From NCBI RefSeq assembly GCF_000764305.2, contig NW_025932894.1, forward strand, positions 1 to 64,000: DNA of 64,000 bases. Direction: 5' to 3'. Made by a program: the position numbers and the translations under genes. Shown piece by piece: positions 33,811-46,665 of this stretch; position 1 is the stretch's first letter, and the number at the start of each line of letters is the position of its first letter. The notes beneath the pieces were generated by a model that did not search any database, was not told where the DNA came from, and saw nothing but the letters and a program-made list of their open reading frames with translations. The stretch is from Hyalella azteca (lineage: Eukaryota > Arthropoda > Malacostraca > Amphipoda > Hyalellidae).

Positions 33811-35756
33811 GAGAAGCTTTTGTACGATGCCTATGGAAAGTAAATGACAAGCTTGAAAAATTATTGGTTGCTTGATGTATTTGTTCGTATGCTTACGTTG
33901 TTATCGCGTAGTCTTTGTAGCTTCCTCGAATTTATATGTCTACCTAACCTATTAAATAGTATTTATATCCTCATTAAGTGTAAATTTCCTGGTATTTGAA
34001 TATCGTCACCTTTGAGAGCCAAATTTGCAGGTTCACTAGAGCGGCCGCAGGTAATTCTTCGTCGCACATTAACCCTTTCCTGCCTAACTTGGTTCATAAT
34101 TGGTGCTACTGTCGTAATGCTATTCTTACCTGGAGATTATCAATAAACCCACGGCAAATTACGATCCTTTTTTCATCCGTGTGCAGAGCGACGAAGCTGA
34201 CTCGCTTCGCCGCTTCCATGACTGACGCGAGCGAAAGGAAAATCCGAGCTTCAGCAATTAAATTTATTGATGCAAAATCAGGGCAGTGAGCGCTGCTGCA
34301 TAATCATTCCGCCAGTCCGATGATGAGCGACGTGTTGCCTGTGATCATTTGGCCGATTAAGAGATGAATGATTGACAGGGGGAAGGGTTGGTTGGAGGGG
34401 GTTGGGTTTGAAGGTTGGAGATGAAAAATCTTTCGTTGTTAAATGAGCGATAATTTTTTTACAGGCACTCGGCATTTCAGAAGCAAATTGCCTTCATTGT
34501 AAATACACATTTTTTCATCGAACAAATGGTTAGTCGATGTAAGTGAGCATTTGGAATAAGTTCTATCTGTCGTTTAAGATAATAAATTTTTGGTTAAGGT
34601 AAGTTTGAATCAGAGACTAAGACAAACCAATTGAAATAATTGGGAGAAAATTTGAATTTAATTTAAATATTTGTAATAGAATGTGTGCTGGATGAGTGGG
34701 AAAAGATCATGCAGACAATGAAAAAATTATTAGTAAAGTTGGAAAAAAAAGGAAAACGATGACGGAACAAAAACAAAGAAATATGGTTGTAAAATTTTTA
34801 TTGTGAAAACAATTAATTCCATTGGTACGAGAATGAATATTCGTCCATATTGACAATCACTTTAATTGTATTCTGCCCCTTGTAACAGTGACTGCAGGGA
34901 GGTCACAATTCCAAGCCAGAAGTGATGGCATGTATTATACATCTGGCAGCTGTGCAGCGCTCATTCCCAGCGAGAATGGCGTCGGCAATAGCAACAGTCG
35001 CGACAATTAAGGCTGGAACGCTACAGCTGCAAGATTGATTGTTTTAGGACGTATGCCATCATGAAGCAGCGTGTGGCCGCGACTGAGAGAACCTTTTCCT
35101 GTTGTAGAGTACAAGTTGCTCTTGTATTAAACGCTCTGAATAATGAATAGGTCATGTTGTCCAAATAGTGAAACATATTTTTACTTAGCGTTGATGCGCA
35201 TTTTTTAGCAGACCAAACTAAGCCAGGATGGCATTCCAAGGGGCAAAAAGACCGTTAAATAAAGGATTAAGTCGTTGATTATGGAAACATTCATGCTAAA
35301 TGCAAAGCTACTCCCCGGACTATACAACCAAAACCCATACGAAAACCAAAGTATGGATTTATATTTTGCGTTTTAGCACAAAATCGTTAAAAAACTTAGA
35401 AATTTCGTAAATTTTTTGTTGGGAAGGACAAGAAGGAAGGATGTTGGTCGGAAGATTGTTCAGCAAATATGAATACGTTTGAATGCCAGGGCCTTACAAG
35501 TAATTGTGAAATAAGTTTTTGTGTCATTACTCCACACTCATTCCCCAGATTCAACCTGATCCCCCAATTACGTACATCATTACGCACCCATAATGTGCTG
35601 ATAATGTAATCATTACGTGTGGGATTGCCTAGTACTGGAAGAATATGGCTACTGAAAAAACCAAAACATTTGCCCGAAATTAAAACCATTATTTTCTAAT
35701 TTGTTTAAATAAAGCAAACTATATAAATGGTCAAATTAAATTTCATGCTTACCCTG
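33811..35756. other. Mostly AT-rich DNA with one GC-richer islet and one dispersed repeat
   Basis: 34020-34290 is GC-richer and open forward (97 codons) with no recognised domain. 35143-35225 is an inverted relative of the GTGGGTCATCC repeat family (TGTCCAAATAGTGAAACA, AGCAGACCAAACTAAGCC). The remainder shows nothing. Confidence 0.4.
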
Positions 35757-35992
35757 AACATTTTAAACGATCCTGAACAGATTTCCGACGCAAGATTTCC
35801 GACGATTTTGAAACGAACCTGAACATTTTAGACGTGCTTGAACATATTTCGGAAGTGCCTGAACATGATTCAAACACGCTTGCTCATGTTTCAGACGCGC
35901 TTGAACATGTTTCAAACGCATCAGAACATGTTTAAGGTACGCTTGCTCATGTTTTAGACGGGCTTGGACATATTCCAGCCATTATTGAAAAT
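35757..35992. repeat. Degenerate ~26-bp repeat (CTTGAACATGTTTCAGACGCG)
   Basis: About nine diverged units alternate GAACATGTTT/GCTCATGTTT with (C/A)GACG(C/T)GC. Confidence 0.8.
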
Positions 35993-36289
35993 GTTTTAGG
36001 TCTTCATGAACAATGCAAGTGTGCTATCATAAAGAAATTAATAACAGCCTCGAGTAAGCTTGCATGCAGTGGAGATTGTCAAGGGGATTGAGATGCAATG
36101 TTGGGATAAATGTCATTAGCGTCAACGCACACAATCATTAAAAAGGCCATGATTTTGGAACCATGCAATTTTAATTAGGAGCATCCAGTTGTAGTGTTCA
36201 CATTTAATTTTACAATGCGAGACATTATGTTTGCGACGTGACATGTGCGCTGCGCTTGGAAATTAGTTGTGCACTGAATTATTCGAGAA

Positions 36290-36510
36290 TCGACTGCCTT
36301 AAATCATACACAGTGATTGTTCGGGTATTGATTGCCTAAAGTTTTACAGGCTGGTTATTCAGGTACTGATTGCCTAAAGATTTACACGCTGATTATTATT
36401 TGATGGCTGATTGCCTGAGATCCCACGCACTGATTATTTAAGATGGGAATTGATTGCCTTAATTCAAACAAGCAGATTATTCGAGTTCTGATTTTAAATT
36501 CCTACGTACT
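36290..36510. repeat. Degenerate ~38-bp repeat (TACTGATTGCCTAAAG)
   Basis: Five diverged units of TGATTATTCGGGTATTGATT followed by GCCTAAAGTTTTACACGC. Confidence 0.75.
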
Positions 36511-36924
36511 GATTAAACATTTGCTTAAACTCATGACAGGACATGCTTTCAATTACGGGCCATCGTAAGTGATTTAAAGCTCTCAGTTTTTATGAGATGA
36601 AAAATTTCGATGATTAGGGAAAATGCGAAATTTTAGAAGCAATAAAAAAATGGACAAGGTTCGGTCATATATCAGGTTTACTGACCACGGCCGCTGAGCA
36701 GCAGCCGCGTTAATGGGTTATAATTAATTTTTGGGGAATTAGCATTTCGTAGATAATTTATAGTTAAATGTAATTAATCTCTATTAATTGGTCTTATTTT
36801 AATCGATGAACACTGAAGGATAAGGTGGGAAAGTCATGAGGCACGGAGATGACCAGAGCCCTCACTCCTACACTCGTTCCCCTCGATGAGTGTCACTCAC
36901 TGCCCTTCCCTCTACGTAAAAAAT
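36511..36924. other. Non-coding DNA
   Basis: No feature seen. Confidence 0.5.
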
Positions 36925-37022
36925 AATAATAATAAGCATAATAATAATAATAACAATAGTAATAATGATAATAATAATAATGATAATATTATTAATAATA
37001 ATAATAACAATAATAATAATAT
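36925..37022. repeat. (AAT)n microsatellite
   Basis: An imperfect AAT/ATA trinucleotide tract with GATAAT and ACAAT interruptions. Confidence 0.95.
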
Positions 37023-38404
37023 GAAAAAATGTTTTTCTTTGCTTTCTTACACTTTTCTGAAAACACCGCTTTTTCCCTTATCTTCTTTTTGTTTGACAGA
37101 GGAAAAACAAGTAATATAATAGAAGGACGTCAGCAGAGAATGTGATCCAAGGAGTTATTTTAGTTCAGATTTGACATTGAGTATGTAAATTATTCTTCAA
37201 TTCATTAATCATTCGAATATATTTCTTTTATTAGTCGTATTTCAAGAAACATATTTGCGAAAATATTTCAATTTCGAAATGTGTAGTAATTTTCAAGACG
37301 AAATATCTCGGATTTTAACTGGATGACATCACTTTCAATATCCGCGACACTCTTAAACTTCTTCTGCACTAAAAGCAATAAATGAAACATTCAAAATAAT
37401 GCGTAACTTAAAAAAAAGGAGCTTGCAGAGGAGGAATTTCGCCAATTGATCAAATTTTAAATCTCACGCTCTGACCTTCAATAACTTCGAAGTGGTTCGT
37501 TCAAAGTGAAGGTTATAGTTCAGTAGCTAACGACAGACAAGTAGTGATTTGTACAAACAATTTCTCGATAGCTAACGAAAGAAATTATAAGATAAATCTG
37601 TCCATCTTTAAATAAACCTCTTGAAAAAGTGTGTCAAGTCTCTTCAATTCAGGTGCGACAGATGCATTTCGCGTGTTTCCATTTTCATTTAATTTCTTCA
37701 TTTAATTTTTTAAACTTATAATTTCTTCATTTAATTTAATAAACTTTTATATTAGTTTCATGTAAATTCAAGACGAATAGTGAACTTTTCTTCAACTGGA
37801 TATTGAAAATTATTAATGCACATGAATAACATTTATAATGTGGATCTTTTTCTCTACCTGAAAATTCTTCTCTAAATCAAATAAACGCAACAAACAAATG
37901 ATAATGTATTCTCTCTAAAAGTGACAGCCAAAACCACAAAAGATCCCATCATCTGCATCGGTTCCGATCCATTCACCAAGGCTCCCTTGAGGCTATAAAT
38001 ATCTTTATAAACAAGAAAAGATCATACGCTCCATTATTCACACAATGACTTCTATTGACGAGCATTTCATTATACAATAGCCTTTCAATGGCAACAACTT
38101 CAAAGTTGAGCAGACAATGTCGCAACACTCCCGAGAATCTTATTTATCATAAAATATTGATATTTTTGTATAGTAGTCCTTCTTGTTTATCAAGTTCTTG
38201 ATTATGATATTTATTATTTGATGCTCTTGATATTGATTTTGAACTAATATCGATAAGTTCTTCAATAGTAGACGATACAGAAGGAGATTTTTTAGACCGA
38301 CTGAAGCGTTTAAGGTCAAGTTTTAATCACCATAAACGAAGTCGTTACGATTAATGCAGTTCAGGATGTTATAGAGAACTGAGCGTCTGCATCGATTTAA
38401 CGTG
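37023..38404. other. AT-rich non-coding DNA
   Basis: No gene, array or element seen. Confidence 0.5.
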
Positions 38405-38530
38405 AGTGTAGTGAAGGATCGGATAGAGGATATTAGGGAGGATCAGAGGGAGGATCGGGGGAGGATCGGAGGTAGGATCCGTAATAGGATCAGAGGAAAG
38501 ATCCGAAATAGGATCGGATGAAGGAAAAAA
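38405..38530. repeat. GGATC(G/A)GAGG-type degenerate repeat
   Basis: About ten GGATC words at 10-15-bp spacing (AGGGAGGATCAGAGGGAGG and similar). Confidence 0.75.
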
Positions 38531-39952
38531 GGAAACGAGCTAGCCTCCACAAATGACATACTAGGCCACATCATCATATGACGTAATAGCCGCACATTCT
38601 CGTACGTAATACCACTCACGAATCATTGAGTGTCTAAATATAGACGCACAATGTCTAGAGATACAATGTATAAATCTAAATTTAGACTCGGAAAATAATT
38701 CGTATGTTGCTGCACTAAAAGAGTTATACTCTCGTTACCAGTTTAACAAATTTATATATCTGCAGATATTTCGGAAAAAATTGAGATCATTTAAAAATAA
38801 TTATTTAATAACTTATATCTGATTTGCACTGCAAACTTTTTACGTTAACTGGGAGAAACCAATTTTTTTAACTACAAGCGAAAACTTTTTTAACAAGTAA
38901 TCTCCTTATCTGAATAAATTTCGTCCCTCTCTGCCTAAAAAACCGTTATATATCTGATGCTCTACTTCAGATGTAATATTTAAATAATAGCAGTAGAAGT
39001 AATTAACTGAATAATTAATTAATTTACAATAATTTTAATTTAATTTTTTTGCTCAATGAGGCAGCGGCGCTTCATCAACAACCGCTAAGTCTGCCGCTGT
39101 TCGTGGTCCGTGAGGATTATTCTTAATCCGGAGCGCTGCATGATAAAATTTTCCGGTAGGATTATAATAGATCTGTCACACCCCTCGCCGTTTTTTCCGC
39201 CCGCGTTATTTTTTTACCGTTTTTCATCCATTCAGATTCACGCTTCACTCTCCCGTAGTTTTTCCCTGACTCAGCTTCGCATCTCACCGATTTCTTTATT
39301 AAATCTGGAGCACTTTTTGCCGTATTTTGTTGTGCCGCGTGCGCACCCCTCGTTATTTTATATACCTCTCCTTACCCCCACTGTTTTTCTTGCTTTCGGC
39401 ACGTCTCTTGCAAATTTTCTCGCCCTCGGCTCAGCGCGGGCCCGAGGTTTTCGCAACATCCATAAATTTGCCTGAAGTTCATCGAGGTTGAAAGCAAAGT
39501 CGCGGCTGCCGCCAGACTGATGAATTGGAAGTTAGAAATAAATTTGGAGGGGCGACAAAATCGTAATATGCTTCGAAGCCTGATAGAAGTGAGCATTAAC
39601 CTTGTTCAAATAAACAAAAATGAGAAAAAGAGTGGTATGTTAAATTTTTTCTGGATTACAAAAAAATCGATATGGTATAAGAATATTTTTATATTCGTTT
39701 CCATTATAATACCGTCTAATACTATTGTGCGACCGCATAATTATATACTTTTTTATAATTATATGATTATATAATTTCCGCAAAGGTATAATTTGCCACG
39801 CTTGAAATCGTCATCATTAAGATGCTGAATATTTAATGTCATGCTACCTTCATTATCATTCTTTCTATTCCTTGTAATGTTGCCATCATTATAATGATCG
39901 ATATTTTATAAAATATTTCCATCATTATAGTGTAATTTTTAACCTCTCCAAT
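38531..39952. other. Non-coding DNA with a GC-richer, pyrimidine-rich islet
   Basis: 39060-39500 is richer in G+C and CpG than its surroundings and carries a 121-codon forward frame (39110-39475) rich in Leu, Phe, Ser and Pro. I recognise no domain. It could be a promoter-like or conserved region or chance. Confidence 0.35.
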
Positions 39953-40160
39953 CTCCACGTAGAAATGCGTGTGTTTTTTCACTAATCCCTCCGAAATTTT
40001 ATGTAAGGTCTCAAGAAAATAATTGAAATTCCCGATCAATTTCTGGTAACACGATGAAATAAATGCTTCTATCATTTGCCGGATCTCCACGTAGAAATGC
40101 GTGTGTTTTTCCACTAATCCCTCCGAAATTTTACGTAAGGTCTCGTATAATAAAATAATT
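39953..40160. repeat. ~90-bp direct duplication
   Basis: Two copies about 130 bp apart share ATCTCCACGTAGAAATGCGT, CACTAATCCCTCCGAAATTT and AATAATTGAAATTCCCGATC. Confidence 0.85.
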
Positions 40161-40877
40161 GAAATTCCCGATCCGATTTGCCGGGCGGCATCTTTGTTCA
40201 GAGGCTCAATGTTATTTCCTGAACTCCTCTCGTGGCCGTTAATTGCAGACCAAATAATCTTCTTGAAGACTCGTTGTGAACGACAGACTTTTAGTCAGCT
40301 TACGTCTTCAGATGTCAGGCCAGACGAAATGCCTTCCGCCTTGTGGAGAAAAAAAAACGTAGGTGACGTGCAGAAAAATATTTGTTGCCTAGTAACATTA
40401 GCTGAGGTTTAAAATTCCAAAAGTGTACGGGTACTAAAAATGCTTAAAACATAATGAGAGATAATTGAATCAAGCTTGAGCAGGTCATGGACCGCGCCTG
40501 TAGCGAGAAAACTGATGGCTCGTTAGCTCGCTTTTAAAATTATTTAAAATAAAACTTATAGATTCAAATGTTATAGTAATTTACATATTTTTTTAATTTA
40601 AAATTTATTACATTATTATACAAATAAAAATTAAAAATTTATCGTTTGCAATGTTAATATGAATTGCAGTGTCGTGAATTAAATGAGGACTGTTCCATAC
40701 AGTGAATTTCGTTCACTGTCGAAGTAAAATGAATATGCACGTGTATATATTTAAATTTAAAATTTTGGAAAGAAGAATCGTGATGTCTGACTGCTGGCAC
40801 ATCACATAGGAAATAACCTATACACATCATACTGAAAATCAGCCCAGTATATCACACAGGATAGATATATACAAAAA
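40161..40877. other. AT-rich non-coding DNA
   Basis: No supported gene. A 103-codon frame (40101-40412) starts inside the duplication and has no recognised domain. Confidence 0.4.
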
Positions 40878-40951
40878 TATAACTCAGTACTCACTGCAGT
40901 GAGTGACAGACAGCGCATTTTCTCGTCGACGAAAAAGTGAAGTTACGGACG

Positions 40952-40994
<43 letters not shown>
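40878..40994 (-). mobile_element. M1 element, copy F (reverse, truncated)
   Basis: Has AACTCAGTACTCACTGCAGT, GCGCATTTTCTCGTCGACG and a pure (ACAG)n tract, then stops without the inner conserved half or the second inverted repeat. The 47-bp array begins at once. Confidence 0.8.
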
Positions 40995-40995
<1 letters not shown>

Positions 40996-41165
40996 CAGTA
41001 TCAGGTTAATCCTTAACAAGATTCAGGTTAATGGAGCATTTGCAGTATCACGTTAATCCTTAACAAGATTCAGGATAATGGAGCGTTTCCAGTATCAGGT
41101 TAATCCTCGACAAGATTCAGGTTAATGGAGCATTTCCAGTATCAGGTTAATCAGGGTATTTATCA
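40995..41165. repeat. 47-bp tandem repeat
   Basis: About 3.5 units of AGTATCAGGTTAATCCTTAA, CAAGATTCAGGTTAATGGAG and CATTTGC. Confidence 0.9.
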
Positions 41166-41479
41166 GCATTTGCTGAAATTGGGTATAAATTATTGAAATA
41201 CATATAAATTATGTGGTAAATTTGGGTATTTATCAGCATTTGATTTCTGTTTCCACGAGTTTTCATTAACTTTCAGCGCGGACAATGAAACTTGCGAGCA
41301 ATTCTCGCTAATTGTATCAACTGAGAGCGGCCGGAGTTACAACTTTGGGTAAAATATGCGAGGCCTGCAAATTTTTAGAACGTTTGCAGCACCTGCGCAA
41401 TGGTCATAAGTTGTGAGTTTTTGCAAGTTTATGGAGATCATGAATTTTTTAGTCTCGTCAGACCTCCATGCTGCCATCG

Positions 41480-41815
41480 TAAGGGTTCGATGGTCGTAAG
41501 TATAACATTAATCGAATGTGGTGCGATGGACGTTAGTTTAACGTTAATCGTAAGGGTCCGATGGTCATAAGTAAAACGTTAATCGAATGTGGTGCAGTGG
41601 TCGTAGTTATAACGTTAATCGAAGTGGCGCGATGGTCATAAGGATAACGTTAATCGAATACGGTGCAATGGACGTAGGTATAACATTAATCGTAAGTGGT
41701 GTGATGGTCGTAAGTATAACGAAAGTGGTGCGATGGTCGTAAGTATGACGTTAATCGTATGTGGTGCAGTGGTCGTAGGTATAACGTTAATCGAATGTGG
41801 TGTGATGGTAGTAAG
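41480..41815. repeat. 36-bp minisatellite
   Basis: About nine units of GTAAGTATAACGTTAATCGA plus ATGTGGTGCGATGGTC. Some units lose the TTAATCG part. Confidence 0.9.
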
Positions 41816-42067
41816 ATTTATCACACTCATAAAGCTTAGGATCAACTCCTATATAAGACTTATGAGTGGCTACTAAGTATGCCCAGTAGAGTGATTAAAG
41901 AAACTTTATATTACTTGTGATCCGTGTTCGCTAACTATCCATGCCTGCTCAGCTTGCTAGCTGCATCACGTGTTTGGCGAGATGTGGGATCCGCATACAA
42001 GTTTTTATTGAATAAAAATTTGTTTTTTATGCTCGTAATATGTGGGATGAAAGATTTAGACGCTTTT

Positions 42068-42207
42068 TAGAGCATTTTCTAATTTTTGGAAAAAGGCGCT
42101 ATTGTGCTCGTCATGTACGTCTGTCTGTCCGTCCGTGGCTACGTTTTCGTCGACGAGAAAATGCGCTCTCTGTCACTCACTGCAGTGAGTACTGAGTTAT
42201 ATTTTTT
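42068..42207 (+). mobile_element. M1 element, copy G
   Basis: Starts TTTTTAGAGCATTTTCTAAT, has a short CTGT/CCGT tract, and ends CGTCGACGAGAAAATGCGCT then CACTCACTGCAGTGAGTACT. Confidence 0.85.
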
Positions 42208-43769
42208 AGCATGAGTACTAACACATGCTGCACCAATATTTCTATTTGATTTACAGAGTTATACATCATACAGAGTTTCCATATCTGGATGATGATAATT
42301 CTGTATGATTTACGTGTAAACTCTTCATCGATAAAAACTACAGAATTGCTGATAACAATTTTTTGATCCACAAAAAAACAGTTTCGTTTACCAGCAGAGC
42401 ATGTAGCTCCTGCGGCGATTTTCACAGCTGTCGAGGTCTGCTCCTGCAACCGACGAGGCGAGCGACCACTGCTTGAGAGCCGAAAATTTGGACTACATGT
42501 TGGGTTCTTGCTGCGCTGCACAGCCAAAACTCGTAAAAACATTGAAGTTAAGATAAATTTTTATAGCACAAAAATTGACAGCAAAAATCGGCAGTGAATT
42601 AACAAGTTAAGTCGGTCAAGTGCTTGCATGAAAAAATATAGGCGGCTTATGGCGGCCGATATAAGGCAAAAGAAAGGCAGAGTCGGCCAACTACCGGCCG
42701 ACTCTGCCTGAGCTGTAATTTAAATGATGAAGAAATGTGTCTCAAGAAAATTTATTGATCGGGTCAGGGAAATTATGAAAGTATCAAACAAAAATTGCAA
42801 AATACTCTCTTTTTTTTTGTGCGGCGAGCATTTTTATCTGTTGAATTTTTAAAATTTTAAGAACACGTCTTTAAATTCCTCAATTAAGATGATGACCCCC
42901 AAACCATTGTACTGTTTGCGGGACTCAAATTTGTTGAACCTTAACGAAACGAATTTTCATACTCATGTATGATTTTTGTTTGTAAATATCATACCTATGA
43001 TGTAAAAGTTAGTACTTTCTATCGATTTTTATTTTAATAATTTAAAAATTTAATTTCACAGAAGCTGGTTTAGAAGAGAATTTGCTCCTAGTCTTGAGCA
43101 GTCTGCGCGGCCGCAGGATTTTGCCGATTTTTATGGTCATCGAACGGCCTGGGATGAAGAAGTTAAAGAGGCAATAATTCTTGTAATAAATTTCCAAGTC
43201 CGGTAATTACCGAGGAGACTGTCTAATTTAAAGCCGGTTTTGTTAAGCCAATAATCGAGTTCTCATTATCAGACTTGGATTTACTTGACCGGTTAAGGAA
43301 GCACACAAAACTTAATTGAGTTTTACTTTTGTATTTAGATTTAATGTATGAAACTGTCTATTGAAGAGGAATTTTTCTTGGAAAAAGATTTTGGTTTTGG
43401 AGAGAAGCTTGCTCTTAACTAGTTAGCTTTCATGTTAATGAGACTTAAAGTATCAACGAATCCATTGAAGTAATAATTTTCTTTCTAAGAAAATAATTTA
43501 TATTTGTAGAGGGATTTATTGTATTCATAGGCACTAAGTTCACCATAAAAACTGAAACAAATAATATTTCATTTTACACAAAATCATAGTAGTAATTACC
43601 ATTAAGTTAATGACGGAGACAGTGAAATTTGAGACGGCTTTTGTATAAATTATGTAGACATTAATGACTTGTGTATTCACGCTGTACAATGTACAATATG
43701 GAACTGATAAATTTTGTGTAATTGTGTACAACCACAATTTTATATTAATATGCATACTCTTGACTAAAC
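42208..43769. other. Non-coding DNA with two GC-richer islets
   Basis: 42390-42540 is GC-richer, with an open minus frame (42542-42177) of no known domain. 43071-43201 follows an acceptor-like TTAATTTCACAG and is open in two forward frames for about 43 codons. Neither is recognised and no matching exon is seen nearby. Confidence 0.3.
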
Positions 43770-44165
43770 TTCTGACTGTGATATTGATATGCGTATTTCA
43801 GACTAGAATGGTGATATTGATATGCGTACTCAAGACTGGACTTCTGATATTGACATGCGTACTCTAGAGTAGACTTCTGATATTGACATGCGTACTCTAG
43901 AGTAGACTTCTGATATTGACATGCGTACTCTATATACTATAGATCTGATATTGATATGCGTATTCTAGACTATACTTCTGATGTTTATATGGGTACTCTG
44001 GAATATACTTCTGATATTGACATGCGTACTCAAGACCATACTTCTGATATTGATATGCGTATTTCAGACTAGAATGGAGATATTGATATGCGTACTCTAG
44101 ACTGGACTTCTGATATTGATATGCGTATTTCAGACTAGACTAAATAAAACATTTCAGACTAGACT
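43770..44165. repeat. 33-bp minisatellite
   Basis: About 11 units of ACTTCTGATATTGATATGCG followed by TACTCTAGACTAG or TATTTCAGACTAG. It carries in-unit stop codons and so is non-coding. Confidence 0.9.
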
Positions 44166-45549
44166 TCATAAAACAGAGCATAGCAGAGCAAACCGACGCG
44201 ACCCTGGTTGGCAACATCAGGTCAGGTCAGTGGCGCGTGTGACGCGGTAGTGTGAGGTGTGTGATGCTCCGGTGCTCGGGCCTCGGCCGACGGTCAGCTG
44301 ACTGTGAGGGCGGTGCAACAATTGCGAGTCAGAGACTCTAAAATTTTCAAAATTAGGTTGGACCCCATGTGACAAAAAATTGTATTTTTTGCTAATACGT
44401 GTCATATATGTAAGGAAATAGCTTGAACAAATAACCCAGAAATAGTAAAATGTAGGGTGATAAAATTATTCAAATGCGAAATCGATGATAGATTTACACT
44501 GAACGTGTAAATGAAACCTGTCATGAGAAAAAACTCCAACTGGTAATACCAGTTGCATCTACGTCGGTTTATAGAAATATTCATAATAATATGTATTTAC
44601 GAATTTCACACGATGATATTTAAATGTTAGCGACAATATTGGGACGAACAACGCACGAAAATTATCTAATTAGACAAAAATTAGATAAATTAACGCAAAC
44701 TTAAGGTAAATGAAATAAAAGGTAACGCCAGGAATTTGCCGGTAAATTTTCATTAACAGAAGGACGACTTTCACCGGAAAATGAATGTTGTATGTTTCGA
44801 TAAATAATTATCATATACATAATTAATTAATATAATTAAATTATATATAATTAATTAAATATGATAATAATTGTGTATACTTCCTACACACAGATATCGT
44901 TTTGTTTATTTAATTTCAGGGAAACCTATTATTTTTTAAATTTGTCTACAATCAATAAATATGTTATTTCCCCTTATAAAATTTCTTGTTGAGAAATTTT
45001 TTCACAAACTAATTATGTATGACAGTGAACAAAATAAGTGCTTCATGATCATGCCGGTAAGGTTATTTTTGGCATTACTAAAATTTAACAACCTTGGAAT
45101 TGATATATTTGACGTCGTTTGTCGCTGCAAAGGTTCGGCCGGGCGACAGGTTTGCGGTCAATAACGTTCACTCTGTGGTGAAGGAGACCTTTGTAGGTGC
45201 TCTCTTTACTACCAAACTAGATTTTTAATAATCTCAATAATTTATGTAATAATCTTCTCATATATATATAGCGCTGCACGACTAATGTATAATAATCGTG
45301 TTTAGCACCGTGCGAATGACAAACTATTATTCGTTAGCCTCGTTTGCTCAAGTCGCACTGCCAGAGATGAATATGAGAAGAAAAAATAGAACAAGCTAAT
45401 AATCTAAGAATAATTTTATGAAATCGAAGGCATTTTCTCAGATTATTCAATAAAAACAAAATAAAGTGGGAAAACTAGCAGCAGCACAACATTTTTGAAC
45501 GTAAACACCCCCAAAAGAGATTATGTACGATGACCGACACAGAAGTTAA
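44166..45549. other. AT-rich non-coding DNA
   Basis: No supported gene. 44816-44870 is an AT-only palindromic stretch (AATTAATTAATATAATTAAA and similar). Confidence 0.45.
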
Positions 45550-46665
45550 GCAGAGCCTCGCTGCAGAACCTAAAGCATGGATTTGGGCTGCCGAAACCCA
45601 GCAGATTTATGGGCTGCAGAAGCCCATTAATAGTTCGGCAGCATATGCCCTGCAGGGTCTGGGCTGCAGAAGCCCAGCAAAGCTTGGAGTGCAGAAATTC
45701 AGCAGATTTATGGGCTGCAGAAGCTTGCATACTTTAGGCTGCAGAAGCATAGTAATGGTTGGAGCTGCAGAAGCCCAACATATTTGGGGCTGTATAAGCC
45801 AAACAGAGGTTAGTCCATAGAAGCCTTGCAATGGCTAGAAAGCAGAAGCCCACGAAAGACTGGGTTTCAGAAGCCCAGCAATGGGTGGACTGTAGAAGCT
45901 CAGAAGATTATGGGCAACAGAAGCCTATAACAGAGGTTGGGCTGCAGAAGCCAGTAATTCTTGGGCTATATAAGCCAAAAAGAGCTTAGGCCATGGAAGC
46001 CTTGCAATGGCTAGGCAGCAGAAGCCCAGCAATGGGTGGACTGTAGAAGTCAAGAAGATTTTGGGCAGCAGAAGCCTAACAGAGTTTGAGCTGCAGAAGC
46101 CCAGTATATTTGGGGCTGTAGAAGCCAAGCAGAGCTTAGGCCATTGAAGCCTTGCAATGGCTAGGCAGCAGAAGCCCAGCAATGTGTGGACTGTAGAAGC
46201 CCAACAATGCTTGGGCTGTAGAAGCCCAGAAGATTATGGGCAGCAGAAGCCAAGCAGAGCTTAGGCCATTGAAGCCCGGCAATGGCTAGGCAGCAGAAGC
46301 CCAGCAATGGGTGGACTGTAGAAGTCAAGAAGATTTTGGGCAGCAGAAGCCTAACGGAGTTTGAGCTGTAGAAGCCCAGTATATTTGGGGCTGTAGAAGC
46401 CAAGCAGAGCTTAGGCCATTGAAGCCTTGCAATGGCTAGGCAGCAGAAGCCCAGCAATGCTTGGGCTGCAGAAGCCCAGCATATTTGGGGCTGTAGAAGC
46501 CAAGCAGAGCTTAGGCAATTGCAGCCTTGCAATGGCTAGGCAGCAGAAGCCCGGCAATGGTTGGGCTGCAGAAGCCCAGCATTGGGGCTGTAGATGCCTA
46601 ACAGAGGTTAGGTCATTTAAGCCTTGCAATGGCTAGGCAGCAGAAGCCCGGCAATGGGTGGGCTT
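45550..46665. repeat. ~1.1 kb higher-order satellite (GGCTGCAGAAGCCCAGCA)
   Basis: The basic unit is ~25-35 bp around GCAGAAGCCCAGCAATG, and variants recur in order. The CAATGGCTAGGCAGCAGAAG landmark at about 46005, 46157, 46273, 46431, 46531 and 46628 defines a higher-order unit of roughly 100-160 bp. Another module is TTTGGGGCTGTAGAAGCCAA. The core GGGCTGCAGAAGCCC is nearly self-complementary (hairpin-forming). Minus-strand Leu/Ala-rich open frames are repeat artefacts. Confidence 0.9.

Noticed and set aside
33370..33843. Heptad-like protein repeats (coiled-coil candidate) on both strands
   Set aside because: The 21-bp unit makes 7-residue repeats automatically, and both strands are equally open. 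There is no flanking coding context.
34020..34052. Micro-exon between TTTGCAG and GCAGGTAATT near 34030-34053
   Set aside because: Both splice-like words are short and expected by chance. No coding neighbour exists to join it to.
39110..39475. 121-codon hydrophobic protein
   Set aside because: Pyrimidine-rich composition gives Leu/Phe/Ser/Pro-rich frames by default. Kept only as a GC-richer islet.
45550..46665. CRISPR array
   Set aside because: There are no unique equal-length spacers. The sequence is a continuous satellite and the genome is eukaryotic.
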